Shown: positions 28,614 through 37,211, counted from the stretch's first letter. The stretch is 64,000 nt of DNA from Bordetella genomosp. 10 (GCF_002261225.1 NZ_NEVM01000001.1:62001-126000), one strand, 5' to 3'. The notes: a model not told the origin generated them from the letters alone. Translations and numbers: made by a program.

Positions 28614-29626
28614 AAGGGATGACGCCGGAAATGGACCGGGCGCTGCTCGCGCGGGCCGCGGACTTCCGCGTGCTGCTGGATTCGGGACGCGCCACGGCCG
28701 CCGACCGGCAGGCCTGTGCCGCGTGGCGCATGCAGTCGGAGGCGCACGAGCAGGCATGGATGGCGCTGGAGCGCCGGCTGGCCGCCTGTACGGAAAGCCT
28801 GCGTCTGCTGGCGGGCCAGTCGCCGGGCCAGGGCAAGACCGTCAAGGACGTGCTGACGCTGCCCAATCGCTCGCGCCGCATCGCCCTGCTGGCATTGGCC
28901 GGCGCCGCCGGGACGCTGGCGGCCGGCGCCGTGGCGGATCGCTGGACGCCGCTGGCGGCCCTGGCCGCGGCCTACAGCACCGGCACCGGGGAAAGGCGCA
29001 GTTGGCGCCTGGCCGAGGGCAGCACCTTGACGCTGGACGCGCGTTCCAGCGCCGACGTCGAGCTGGAGCCCGCGCGCCGGATGCTGGTGCTGCGCGCCGG
29101 CCAGGCCATGCTGGACGCCACTGCCGGCGCGCCCTTCGTTGCCCGCTCCTCGCAATGCCGCGCCGAGCTGCCCGCGCAAACCGCGGGCGGCTTCATGATC
29201 CGCTGCGCGGACGGGCGCACGCTGCTGGTGGCGATGAAGGGCGACCTGGCCGTGCAGCCGGCCGAGGGCGAGCGCTTCGTGCTGGCGCAAGGCCGGGGCT
29301 GTTGGGTGGAAGGCGGCCGCGTCACCTTGCTCGACGCCATGCAGGCCGCGGCGGAGACGGCCTGGCGGGGCGGCCGGCTGGAGGTCCTGGACCAGCCCCT
29401 GGCCGTCGTGGTCGATGCCTTGCGCAATTATCGGCCGGGCTATATCCGCGTCAGCGACCAGGCGGCCCGCCTGCGGGTGCAGGGCGTGTTCTCCCTGGAC
29501 GATCCCGAGTCCGCCCTGCACGCGCTGGCGGAGACCCTGCCGCTCCAGGTGCGGCGCTACGGCCCCTGGCTGGTCGATATCCGGCTGCGGGAAACGCCGG
29601 CCGGCCCGAAAGGTTACAAGACGTAA
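28610..29626 (+). CDS. FecR-like regulator (system 3)
   Basis: A 338-residue FecR-type protein. The cytoplasmic domain (about 10-60) has RALLARAADFRVLLDSG and AAWRMQSEAHEQAW. A membrane segment at about 90-108 follows SRRIALLALAGAAGTLAAG, again a twin-arginine-like signal. The periplasmic FecR domain has SWRLAEGSTLTLDARSSADV. The usual RALGTRF motif is replaced by a more divergent stretch with Cys residues (SSQCRAELPA and MIRCADGRT), a visible difference from systems 1 and 2. The C-terminus has QPLAVVVDALRNYRPGYI, the STN-contact region. The GTG start overlaps the sigma gene stop. Confidence 0.9.
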   Translation: MKGMTPEMDRALLARAADFRVLLDSGRATAADRQACAAWRMQSEAHEQAWMALERRLAACTESLRLLAGQSPGQGKTVKDVLTLPNRSRRIALLALAGAAGTLAAGAVADRWTPLAALAAAYSTGTGERRSWRLAEGSTLTLDARSSADVELEPARRMLVLRAGQAMLDATAGAPFVARSSQCRAELPAQTAGGFMIRCADGRTLLVAMKGDLAVQPAEGERFVLAQGRGCWVEGGRVTLLDAMQAAAETAWRGGRLEVLDQPLAVVVDALRNYRPGYIRVSDQAARLRVQGVFSLDDPESALHALAETLPLQVRRYGPWLVDIRLRETPAGPKGYKT

Positions 29627-29692
29627 ATTATTGTCCGGTCCGGGCGGCTCGCGGCACATGCCAGGGAAGACCAACGCGCCCTCCGAGCCCTT

Positions 29693-32143
29693 ATGTCCAT
29701 CCGCAAGTTCGCCCCCCTGCCCGTCGTCGCGATCCTCGCGACCTCGCCCTTGAGCGCCGCCTTCGCCCAGCAGGCGGCGCGCCATCACTACGATCTGCCC
29801 GCCGGCCCCCTGGGCGCGACGCTGAACGCCATCGCGGTCCAGGGCGGCCGCACCCTGACCCTGGATCCCGCCCTGGTCAGCGGCCGCAACGCGCCGGCCA
29901 TCCACGGCGACTACACCGTCGAGCAGGCGCTGGACGCCGCCCTGGACGGCAGCGGCCTGCAATGGGCGATCGCCCCGCACGGCGCGCTTACCGTGCAGGC
30001 CGCGGCCGCGCGCGGGGGCGCCGCCACGCTGCCCACGGTGCGGGTGGCCGGCAACGCGCTGAACGACGGCTACCAGCCCATCCTGGCCGCTTCGCCCAAG
30101 TTCACCGCGCCCTTGCTGGATACGCCCAAGACGGTCGACGTGATCCCGCAGGCGGTGATCAAGGACACGGCTTCCTCCTCCTTGCAGGACGTCATGCGCA
30201 CCATGCCCGGCATCACCTTCGCGGCCGGCGAGGGCGGCGTGCCCCTGGCGGATCGCCCGGTCATCCGCGGCTTCAATTCGACGTCCAACCTGCTGGTCGA
30301 CGGCATGCGCGACATCGGCGCGCAGACGCGCGACGTGTTCGACCTGGAGCAGATCGAGGTGACCAAGGGCCCGGACTCCGTGTATTTCGGCCGCGGCGGC
30401 GGCGGGGGCAGCATCAACATGGTGACCAAGGCGCCGAAGCTGGACAATTTCGCCGAGGGCCAGTTCTCGCTGGGCACGGCGGACTACTGGCGGCTCGCGG
30501 CCGACGGCAACTGGCAGTTGTCCGACCATTCCGCGTTCCGGCTGAACGTCATGGGCAACGGGGGCCACGTGGCGGGGCGCGACAGCGCGGTGGACTTCGA
30601 CAAATGGGGCGTGGCGCCGTCGCTGGCCTTCGGGCTGGGCACGCCCACCCGCGTGACGTTGAACTACTACCACTTGCAGGACAACGGCATGCCCGATTAC
30701 GGCGTGCCCATCGATCCGCGCACGGGCTCGCCCTACAAGGACGTCAGCCGCCGCACCTTCTACGGCCTGAAGGACCGCGATTTCCGGCATACGCAAACGG
30801 ATATCGGCACCATCGGGCTGGAGCACGACATCAACGACAGGCTCACCATCAAGAACATGACGCGGTATGGCGAGTCCACCAACAGCTATGTCGCCACCGC
30901 GCCCAACGGCGCATCGCCGGTGTATGCCGACGTCAACCTGCCCGGCACGCTCCAGGGATCGGTGTTCCGCATGGCCAAGAGCCAATGGACCCGGACCTCC
31001 ACGCTGGCCAACCAGACCGATCTTTCCGGCAAGTTCGACACGGGTCCGTTCAAGCACAGCTTCGACCTGGGCATGGAGCTGAGCCACGAGAAGTGGACCG
31101 TCGACGGCTGGACGGTGACCAGCAGCAATCCGCACGCGGCGATCCAGAGCGGCAGTTCGCCGCAGTGCCAGGCCTATGCCGATCTGTGGGCGTCGTATGA
31201 CTGCACGACGCTGGACGATCCCAACCCGGGCGACGCCTGGCAGGGCACGGTCAAGCGCAACCGCAACCCCACCTACTACAAGACCGATACGCGGGCCTTC
31301 TACGCCTTCGATACGATCGAGCTGACGGAGAAGTGGCTGGTCAACGCGGGCGTGCGCTGGGACCACTACGATACGCAAAGCAGCAAGAATGGCGACACGA
31401 TCGCCCGGCAGAAGGACGACTTCTTCAACTACCAGTTCGGCGTGGTCTACAAGCCGGCGCCCAACGGCAGCATCTACGCCAGTATCGGCACCGCTTCCAC
31501 GCCGGCGGCCCTGGGCAGCAGCGACTACGACAAGGTCAGCGCGGCCAACAGCGCGTTGAAGCCGGAGCGCAGCACCAGCGTGGAAATCGGCACCAAGTGG
31601 AACCTGTTCGACGAGAAGCTGGCGCTGACCTCGGCGCTGTTCAACATCGACCGCAAGAACGCCAACATCCAGGTCGACACCGGCGTCTACGAGCAGGCCG
31701 GCAAGAGCCGCGTGCGCGGTTTCGAGCTGGGCCTGGCGGGCGACGTGACGCCGAAATGGAAGGTCTACGGCGGCTATACCTACATGGACAGCGAGATCAA
31801 GCGCGGCGCCTACAACGACGCCACGGTCGGCCAGCCCCTGCCCGACACGCCGCGCAACAGCTTCAGCCTGTGGTCGACGTATCGCGTCCTGCCGCAATGG
31901 ACCGTGGGCGGCGGCGCTTACTACGTCGGCAAGCGCTTCGGCACGGCGTGCGACCGCGACTGCTGGGCGCCTTCGTATTGGCGCTTCGATGCCCTGGTGG
32001 GCTACCAGGTGAACAGCCATCTGGACCTGAAGCTGAACGTGCAGAACGTCTTCGACAAGGTCTACTACACCAAGGTGCATTACTTCATGGGCGACCTGGG
32101 CCCCGGCCGCTCCGCCATCCTGACCGCGACGGTGCGTTATTGA
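29693..32143 (+). CDS. TonB-dependent siderophore receptor with STN domain, Fiu-like (system 3)
   Basis: An 816-residue outer-membrane receptor. The signal peptide ends near residue 25 (AAFAQQ). The STN domain (about 30-100) has YDLPAGPLGATLNAIAVQGG. LPTVRVAG (about residues 111-118) is a TonB-box-like stretch. The plug has TPKTVDVIPQAVIKDTAS, RPVIRGFNSTSNLLVDGM and GPDSVYFGRGGGGGSINMV, the last resembling the Fiu/catecholate receptor loop. The barrel ends in ILTATVRY. Two Cys pairs occur in extracellular-type segments (about residues 495-505 and 759-763). It is the output of system 3, 66 bases after fecR. A catecholate siderophore is the best guess from similarity, unproven. The coupled STN domain distinguishes it from ordinary Fiu. 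Confidence 0.93.
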   Translation: MSIRKFAPLPVVAILATSPLSAAFAQQAARHHYDLPAGPLGATLNAIAVQGGRTLTLDPALVSGRNAPAIHGDYTVEQALDAALDGSGLQWAIAPHGALTVQAAAARGGAATLPTVRVAGNALNDGYQPILAASPKFTAPLLDTPKTVDVIPQAVIKDTASSSLQDVMRTMPGITFAAGEGGVPLADRPVIRGFNSTSNLLVDGMRDIGAQTRDVFDLEQIEVTKGPDSVYFGRGGGGGSINMVTKAPKLDNFAEGQFSLGTADYWRLAADGNWQLSDHSAFRLNVMGNGGHVAGRDSAVDFDKWGVAPSLAFGLGTPTRVTLNYYHLQDNGMPDYGVPIDPRTGSPYKDVSRRTFYGLKDRDFRHTQTDIGTIGLEHDINDRLTIKNMTRYGESTNSYVATAPNGASPVYADVNLPGTLQGSVFRMAKSQWTRTSTLANQTDLSGKFDTGPFKHSFDLGMELSHEKWTVDGWTVTSSNPHAAIQSGSSPQCQAYADLWASYDCTTLDDPNPGDAWQGTVKRNRNPTYYKTDTRAFYAFDTIELTEKWLVNAGVRWDHYDTQSSKNGDTIARQKDDFFNYQFGVVYKPAPNGSIYASIGTASTPAALGSSDYDKVSAANSALKPERSTSVEIGTKWNLFDEKLALTSALFNIDRKNANIQVDTGVYEQAGKSRVRGFELGLAGDVTPKWKVYGGYTYMDSEIKRGAYNDATVGQPLPDTPRNSFSLWSTYRVLPQWTVGGGAYYVGKRFGTACDRDCWAPSYWRFDALVGYQVNSHLDLKLNVQNVFDKVYYTKVHYFMGDLGPGRSAILTATVRY

Positions 32144-32153
32144 GCGAGGGGAA

Positions 32154-32241
32154 GGGCACACCCATGAGCGCGCCGGGCCGCCCCAAGCGCGAATCCTCCC
32201 TTGGGGAGGAGGCGCGTAGCGCCAGGAGGGCACACCCATGA
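32154..32241. repeat. Palindromic repeat (copy C) flanked by exact 14-bp direct repeats
   Basis: GGGCACACCCATGA occurs at 32154-32167 and again at 32228-32241. Between them lies a GC-rich palindromic block with CCTCCCTTGGGGAGG and GGCGCGTAGCGCC, similar to the blocks at 17806-17880 and 19528-19570. The second copy supplies the start codon region of the PepSY gene. The first copy starts a 25-codon frame that ends at the second. It looks as if a repeat unit was inserted with, or together with, a duplicated translation-start segment. Confidence 0.6.
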
Positions 32242-33377
32242 CCGGTACGCCTCGCCTGCGCGGCTGGGCCTTCGTGCATCGCTGGTCCAGCCTGGTATGC
32301 ACGCTGTTCCTGCTGATGCTGTGCCTGACCGGCCTGCCGCTGATCTTTCACGACGAGATCGACGACATGGCGGGCGATTCGCCCTTTGCCGCGGAGGGGC
32401 CGGCGCAGACGGCCTCGATGGACGAGCTGGCCGCCATGGTGCGGCAGGCCTATCCGGGGCGGCGCATCCAGTTCGTCGCGTGGCTGGAGCAGGAAGGCAC
32501 GTATCGCTTCGGCCTGACCCGTCCGCGGGACGGCGGCGCGCAGGTGCAGCCCTTCGCGCTGGTCGACGGCCGGCATGCCCGCATCGTGGGCGGCGCCTGG
32601 AGCGAGAAGGACTGGCGCCACGGCGGGGTCATGTCCTTCCTGCTGCGCCTGCATACGGACATGCTGGCCGGCACCGCCGGCAGCCTGGCGCTGGCCGCGA
32701 TGGGACTGCTGTTCCTCGTTGCGCTGGTGTCGGGCGTGGTGCTGTACGCGCCGTTCATGCGCAAGCTGCCTTTCGGCACCGTGCGCTACGGGCGCTCGCG
32801 CGCCTTGCGCTGGCTGGACCTGCACAACCTGCTGGGCATCGCGACCCTGGCCTGGGCGGCCGTCGTGGGGATCACCGGCATCGTCAACACGCTGGACACC
32901 TTCGTCTTCCAGGCCTTCCAGGCGCGCATCGACGAGCGCTCGCGCGCCAGGCCCGCTCCATCGGAAGGCGCCGCCGCGGCCGGCGGAATCGGCTTGCAGC
33001 AGGCCGTCGACGCGGCCCTGCGCGCCTTGCCCGACGGCAAGGTGGACATGGTGGCCTTCCCGGGATCGATGTTCGCCGGCGCGCGGCATTTCGTCGTCTA
33101 CCTGACGGGCAGCACGCCCTTGACGTCGCGGCTGCTCCAGCCCGTCGTGGTGGACGCGGCCAGCGGCGAGGTCGACGAGGTCGAGGCGCCGCCCTGGTAC
33201 CTGTGGGCGCTCGAAGGCGCCCGGCCCTTGCACTTCGGCGACTACGGCGGCCTGCCCTTGAAGGTCATCTGGGCCCTGCTGGACGTGATTTCCATCGTCG
33301 TCCTGGGCAGCGGCGTCTATCTATGGCTGCGGCGCGTGCGAGGCCGGCGGGGCCGCGCGCCCGCGCATGGCGGGTGA
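32238..33377 (+). CDS. PepSY-domain inner-membrane protein (PiuB-like)
   Basis: A 379-residue PepSY-associated membrane protein. It has about four helices: WSSLVCTLFLLMLCLTGLPLIF (about 14-35, shown in part), AGSLALAAMGLLFLVALVSG, LLGIATLAWAAVVGITGI and IWALLDVISIVVLGSGVYLW. PepSY-like periplasmic segments lie between them. His residues in LRLHTDMLAG and WLDLHNLLG are the kind that bind haem in related ferric-reductase proteins. Proteins of this type sit beside siderophore receptors and release iron by reduction in the periplasm (FoxB/PiuB type). Placed directly after the system 3 receptor, it probably reduces the imported ferric siderophore. No TonB or ABC siderophore permease is adjacent. 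Confidence 0.88.
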   Translation: MTGTPRLRGWAFVHRWSSLVCTLFLLMLCLTGLPLIFHDEIDDMAGDSPFAAEGPAQTASMDELAAMVRQAYPGRRIQFVAWLEQEGTYRFGLTRPRDGGAQVQPFALVDGRHARIVGGAWSEKDWRHGGVMSFLLRLHTDMLAGTAGSLALAAMGLLFLVALVSGVVLYAPFMRKLPFGTVRYGRSRALRWLDLHNLLGIATLAWAAVVGITGIVNTLDTFVFQAFQARIDERSRARPAPSEGAAAAGGIGLQQAVDAALRALPDGKVDMVAFPGSMFAGARHFVVYLTGSTPLTSRLLQPVVVDAASGEVDEVEAPPWYLWALEGARPLHFGDYGGLPLKVIWALLDVISIVVLGSGVYLWLRRVRGRRGRAPAHGG

Positions 33378-33588
33378 ACACGGGTACGAGGGAGACCCGA
33401 GGGGCCGCCTTCCCGGCTGTTGTTATCTGGCTGCATCGGACCGGGCTGTTACACCCGGCCCCCGCCGCGATCGCCGGACAGGCGGCAAGCGCGCCTGAAA
33501 GACAGGGTATGCTTGCGCCTCGCTATCGATAACCCCGTAAAATGCGCCCGCCGCCGCGATGTATCGGCGCAACGCTTTTACGCCTGCG

Positions 33589-34764
33589 ATGTACGTCGAC
33601 CTTCTCACCCTCTATTTCCTGGCCATCGGAACGCTACTGGCAAGTGCCGGATTGACGGTCTGGGAGAGCAAGACCAATCCGCCGCGCCGCAAGGAACTAC
33701 GAATCCTGGCGGTGGGATACGCTACGCTCGCGCTCGGCTGCGTGGGGGTCATCCTGCGCAGCCACCTGCCGGGCATCAGCGGCGGCGCGATCTGCAATCT
33801 GGTGTTCCTCAGCGGCTACCTGCTCATCCTCGACGGGGTGGCCATGCTGGGCGGCAGGCAGTACCGCGCCTTTTCGGTGGGACTGGTGGTGGCGATGGCG
33901 CTGATCTGGGTGGGCGGCGGCCCGCGCTGGCAGGACGTCGTCTGGAACTATGTCAGCGCCTTTCCCATCGCTATCGCCAGCGGGCTGACGGCGCGCGAGA
34001 TGCTTCGCTGCGAAGGGATGGAGACCCTGCATTCCCGCCACATCGTCGTGGCGGCGACCGCGATCCATGCCGGGCTGTATCTCTTCAGGGCGATCATCCT
34101 GCCCTGGCTGGTCCTGGCCTACGGGCCGCAGATGCAGGCGCTGGCCAGCAAGGCCACGCTTTACGAGGGCGTCCTGTATTCGGTGATCCTGCCGATGACC
34201 CTGCTGAAGCTGATCCGCGAGGAAAGCCATGGCCACCTGTTGCGGGAATCGCGCACGGACTACCTGACGCGGCTCGGCAACCGCCGCTGGTTTTTCGAAG
34301 AAGGCGCGCGCGTCATCGCCCGCCGCGGCGGCCAGGGGCCCATCGCCGTGCTCGCCTTCGACCTGGACCAGTTCAAGGGCATCAACGACCTGTACGGCCA
34401 CAAGACGGGCGACCACGTGCTGAGGGCGTTCGCCGAAATCGCCCAGAGCGTGCTGGGCCACAAGATCGTGCTGGCGCGCATCGGCGGCGAGGAGTTCGCC
34501 GCCTTGCTGGTGGGCCACGACGCGCTGCGCGCCGAGTCATTGGGCGACACGGTCGGCAAGTATTTCTCCGAGATCATCGCCACCGGCACCGCCGGCATCG
34601 CGCTGCGCGCCACGGTCAGCGTCGGCCTGGCGCGATACGAAAAGAAGGTGCCCGACCTGATGGACATCCTGTCCGCCGCCGACCAGGCGCTGTACAGCGC
34701 GAAGTCGATGGGGGGGAATCGTCTTGAGGTGGCCCCTCCCGGCCTGGCGCTCAAGAGCGCCTAG
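33589..34764 (+). CDS. Membrane-anchored diguanylate cyclase (GGDEF)
   Basis: A 391-residue protein that should make cyclic di-GMP from two GTP. About six hydrophobic helices fill the N-terminal 210 residues, followed by a linker and the GGDEF domain (about 220-380). It has DYLTRLGNRRWFFEE, the metal Asp in AFDLDQFKGINDLYGHKTGD, and the active-site signature GGEEF (about residues 299-303), so catalysis is likely. The inhibitory I-site RxxD is not present at the usual place before the signature (GHKIVLARIGGEEF). I prefer ATG 33589 because it starts directly at the first helix; an in-frame ATG exists at 33559. Its last 14 bases overlap the convergent MocR gene. Confidence 0.92.
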   Translation: MYVDLLTLYFLAIGTLLASAGLTVWESKTNPPRRKELRILAVGYATLALGCVGVILRSHLPGISGGAICNLVFLSGYLLILDGVAMLGGRQYRAFSVGLVVAMALIWVGGGPRWQDVVWNYVSAFPIAIASGLTAREMLRCEGMETLHSRHIVVAATAIHAGLYLFRAIILPWLVLAYGPQMQALASKATLYEGVLYSVILPMTLLKLIREESHGHLLRESRTDYLTRLGNRRWFFEEGARVIARRGGQGPIAVLAFDLDQFKGINDLYGHKTGDHVLRAFAEIAQSVLGHKIVLARIGGEEFAALLVGHDALRAESLGDTVGKYFSEIIATGTAGIALRATVSVGLARYEKKVPDLMDILSAADQALYSAKSMGGNRLEVAPPGLALKSA

Positions 34765-36355
34765 ACGGGCGCCTGTCCGCCGCCGCGCCGGCAGGCGCCT
34801 TGCCGGAAGAACGGGCATGGCCCGCCCCCGCGATGATCGGGGCCAGCCGCGCGACGGCTTGCGCCAGGTCCGCCGCCGCGAAACCGCCGAAGCCCAGGAT
34901 CAGGCCCTGCCGCACGGGCGCGGCGTCGCCGGCGTAGGTCGGCGAAAGCGCCCGCACGGCGATGCCTTGCGCCGCGGCCAGGCGCGCGACGTCGACGTCG
35001 CGCAGGCTGTCGTCCAGCCATACCACCAGGTGCATGCCCTGGTCGCCCGGCTGCAGCGTGGCCAGCCCCGGCGGCAGGTGCTTTTCCAGCAGTCCTATCA
35101 ATAGCGCGCGGTTCTCGGCGTAGGCGCCGCGCACGCGCCGGATGTGCCGGTCCAGGTGTCCTTCGGCGATGAAGGCGGCGAGCACATGCTGCTCGGCGGT
35201 GGGCGAGAAGCGGTCCATGAGTGTCCGCGCGCCGCAGAACGCCGGCACCAGGTCGTGCGGCGCGATGAGATAGCCCAGCCGCAGGGACGGGAAAAGGATC
35301 TTGCTGAACGTGCCGAGATAGACGACGCGCTCGCAATCCAGCCCCTGGAGCGCGGGGAAGGGATGCCCCGCATAGCGCATCTCGCTGTCGTAGTCGTCTT
35401 CCACGATCCAGGCGTTGCGCGCCCGCGCCCATTGCAGCAGCGCCTCGCGCCGCGGCATGCTCATGGGCATGCCCAGCGGATACTGGTGCGACGGCGTGAC
35501 GAAGGCCACGCGCGCCCTGGGCGCCTTGCGCAGGCCTTCCTCGACCATCAGGCCCTCGTCGTCCACGGGAACGCGCACCATGCGTTCGGGCGGACCGTTG
35601 GCCGCCAGCGTCGACGTGATTCCCAGGTAGGCCGGATCTTCCACCCAGGCCTGGTCGTGCGCGTCCAGCAGCACCTGGCAGGCGAGGTGCAGGCCCTGCT
35701 GCGTGCCGGCCGTGACGATGACCTGGCCGGCGTCGCAGCGCACCGAGCGCGAGCGGCGCACGTAGTCGGCGATGGCCAGGCGCAGCGGCCGCAGTCCCTG
35801 GGGATCCGAGTAGCCCGACGGGGCGCCGATGCGCGAGGCGCGCACGCGGTTGCCTATCTTGCGCCAGGTGTCGTCCGGGGCGATGGCGCCGAGCGGGACC
35901 GAGACCGAGAACGGCACGTTGGGCACCGGCTGCATGGTGCTCGCGATGGCGGCATAGCGGTGCGCCGGCGCGGGCAGCGGACGCAGCGGCGCCGATGCGG
36001 GCACGGGCGGCCCGCCGGCCTTCGCGGCCGGTCCGCCTGCTCCGGCCATTCCCGCCGACCGTCCGGCTCGCCTTGCCGTTTCCGCCAGCGCGCCGGAGAC
36101 CACCGTGCCCGCGCCGCCGCGGGCATCCAGGAAGCCTTCGGCGACGAGCTGTTCGAAGGCCTCGACCACCGTGCCCCGGGCCACGCCCAGCGCGGCGGCC
36201 AGCACGCGGGTGGAGGGCAGCGGCTCGCCCGGACGCAGCGCGCCCTTGCCGATGGCGTCGCGCAGTTGCCGGGCCAGTTGGCGGCCCAGTTGGCCGGCCG
36301 CCCGGTCCAGCGGGGCCAACACCGGCAACTCCACCGTCCTGGCCGTTCTTCCCAT
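34751..36355 (-). CDS. MocR/PdxR-like regulator (GntR HTH fused to aminotransferase domain)
   Basis: A 534-residue MocR-type regulator. The N-terminal GntR winged helix (about 18-85) has GQLARQLRDAIGKGALRPGE, PSTRVLAAALGVARGTVVEA and FEQLVAEGFLDARGGAGT. A long Ala/Pro/Gly-rich linker follows. The fold-type I aminotransferase domain (about 150-510) has GYSDPQGLRPLRLAIADYV, VEDPAYLG, EDDYDSEMRYAG and the PLP-Lys segment YLGTFSKILFPSLRLGYL, so it should bind PLP. I chose ATG 36355 because the GntR domain begins just after it. Such proteins regulate vitamin B6, GABA or taurine genes with PLP adducts as ligand. The divergent PaiB-like gene past the GST is the likely target. Confidence 0.92.
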   Translation of the reverse strand: MGRTARTVELPVLAPLDRAAGQLGRQLARQLRDAIGKGALRPGEPLPSTRVLAAALGVARGTVVEAFEQLVAEGFLDARGGAGTVVSGALAETARRAGRSAGMAGAGGPAAKAGGPPVPASAPLRPLPAPAHRYAAIASTMQPVPNVPFSVSVPLGAIAPDDTWRKIGNRVRASRIGAPSGYSDPQGLRPLRLAIADYVRRSRSVRCDAGQVIVTAGTQQGLHLACQVLLDAHDQAWVEDPAYLGITSTLAANGPPERMVRVPVDDEGLMVEEGLRKAPRARVAFVTPSHQYPLGMPMSMPRREALLQWARARNAWIVEDDYDSEMRYAGHPFPALQGLDCERVVYLGTFSKILFPSLRLGYLIAPHDLVPAFCGARTLMDRFSPTAEQHVLAAFIAEGHLDRHIRRVRGAYAENRALLIGLLEKHLPPGLATLQPGDQGMHLVVWLDDSLRDVDVARLAAAQGIAVRALSPTYAGDAAPVRQGLILGFGGFAAADLAQAVARLAPIIAGAGHARSSGKAPAGAAADRRPSRRS

Positions 36356-36375
36356 GCCGCTTCCCGCTTCCGCTT

Positions 36376-37071
36376 CTATCCGGCGGCCGTGGGCGCGGAG
36401 CGCGCCAGGCCGTCGTGGGCGTCGAGCAGACGCTCGCGCCACGCATGGATGGGATCCTCCGGTTCGAGCAGCGGAGTGGCGCTGACGCATCTTGCCCACA
36501 TGAACATGCCGAAGACGCAATAGTCGGCGTACGCCGGCGCGTCGCCGTCGACGAACGCCCGCGCCTGGAGGATCTGGCGCAGCGGCGCCAGCGCCTGTTT
36601 CAGCGCGCGCAGGTGCGCCGCCTGGTCCGCGACGACCGCTTCGAGCGGCTTGCCGAAGGCCTGCTCGCGGGAAGTACGGAAATACGCCTGGTCGACGGGG
36701 TCCAGGCAGGCGTGGATGTCGAGCAGGATGATGCGGGCGATGGCGGGCAGCAGCGCGCGGTCGGCCCACGCGTTGACGAAATTCGCCAGCGGCATCGGCG
36801 CTTTTTCCAGGAACAGGGGCGGACGGTCCGGATAGCGCGCTTCCAGGTGTTGCGCGATGCGCCATGAGTCGTGCACGGCCTGGCCGTCGTCGACGAGCAC
36901 CGGCACCTTGCCCTGGCCGGAAAAGGCGATCGCTTCCCGATCGGTGAAACGCCATGGGCGGCACTCGGCGCGCAACTGTTTATGGGCCAGCGCCATGCGG
37001 GTCTTCCAGCAGTGGGGACTGAAACGCACGGCGGGATCGGCCGCCGCCAGTTCGTACAGGATCAATGCCAT
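36376..37071 (-). CDS. Glutathione S-transferase family protein
   Basis: A 231-residue cytoplasmic GST-fold protein. The N-terminal thioredoxin-like domain starts MALILYELAAADPAVRFSPH and contains GKVPVLVDDGQAVHDSWRIA, the conserved cis-Pro (VPVLVD) and Asp/Ser glutathione contacts. The C-terminal helical domain has DAPAYADYCVFGMFMWAR, the usual late helix signature. HCWKTR near residue 20 resembles the Cys-containing active site of beta/omega-like GSTs. It is 20 bases upstream of the MocR start and in the same direction, so the two are probably one transcript. The reaction is unknown; thiol transfer or dehalogenation are possible. Confidence 0.9.
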   Translation of the reverse strand: MALILYELAAADPAVRFSPHCWKTRMALAHKQLRAECRPWRFTDREAIAFSGQGKVPVLVDDGQAVHDSWRIAQHLEARYPDRPPLFLEKAPMPLANFVNAWADRALLPAIARIILLDIHACLDPVDQAYFRTSREQAFGKPLEAVVADQAAHLRALKQALAPLRQILQARAFVDGDAPAYADYCVFGMFMWARCVSATPLLEPEDPIHAWRERLLDAHDGLARSAPTAAG

Positions 37072-37160
37072 GTTCCGCGCTCCGTATGGGGTCGGCGCGC
37101 GTCCATCCCGGCGCCGCCGCTGCAAGGTTAGCACCGCCCGCCGCCTGCGGCGACCCGATT

Positions 37161-37211
37161 CTGGTCCAGAAAAACAGGCCCATAACGGACCTGTGTGCTG
37201 GTCCGCTATGG
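37161..37211. promoter_or_regulatory. Candidate MocR operator in the GST / PaiB divergent region
   Basis: CCATAACGGACC (37180-37191) and GGTCCGCTATGG (37200-37211) are inverted repeats differing at one position. CTGGTCC is additionally repeated directly at 37161-37167 and 37198-37204. The set lies between divergent GST-MocR and PaiB-like genes. MocR proteins typically bind paired direct and inverted sites, so this is their likely target here. Confidence 0.5.

Noticed and set aside
28547..32302. A 1251-codon minus-strand frame opposite fecR-3 and the third receptor
   Set aside because: Low-complexity His/Arg/Gln/Ala composition and no domains; the plus strand encodes well-conserved FecR and TonB receptor proteins.
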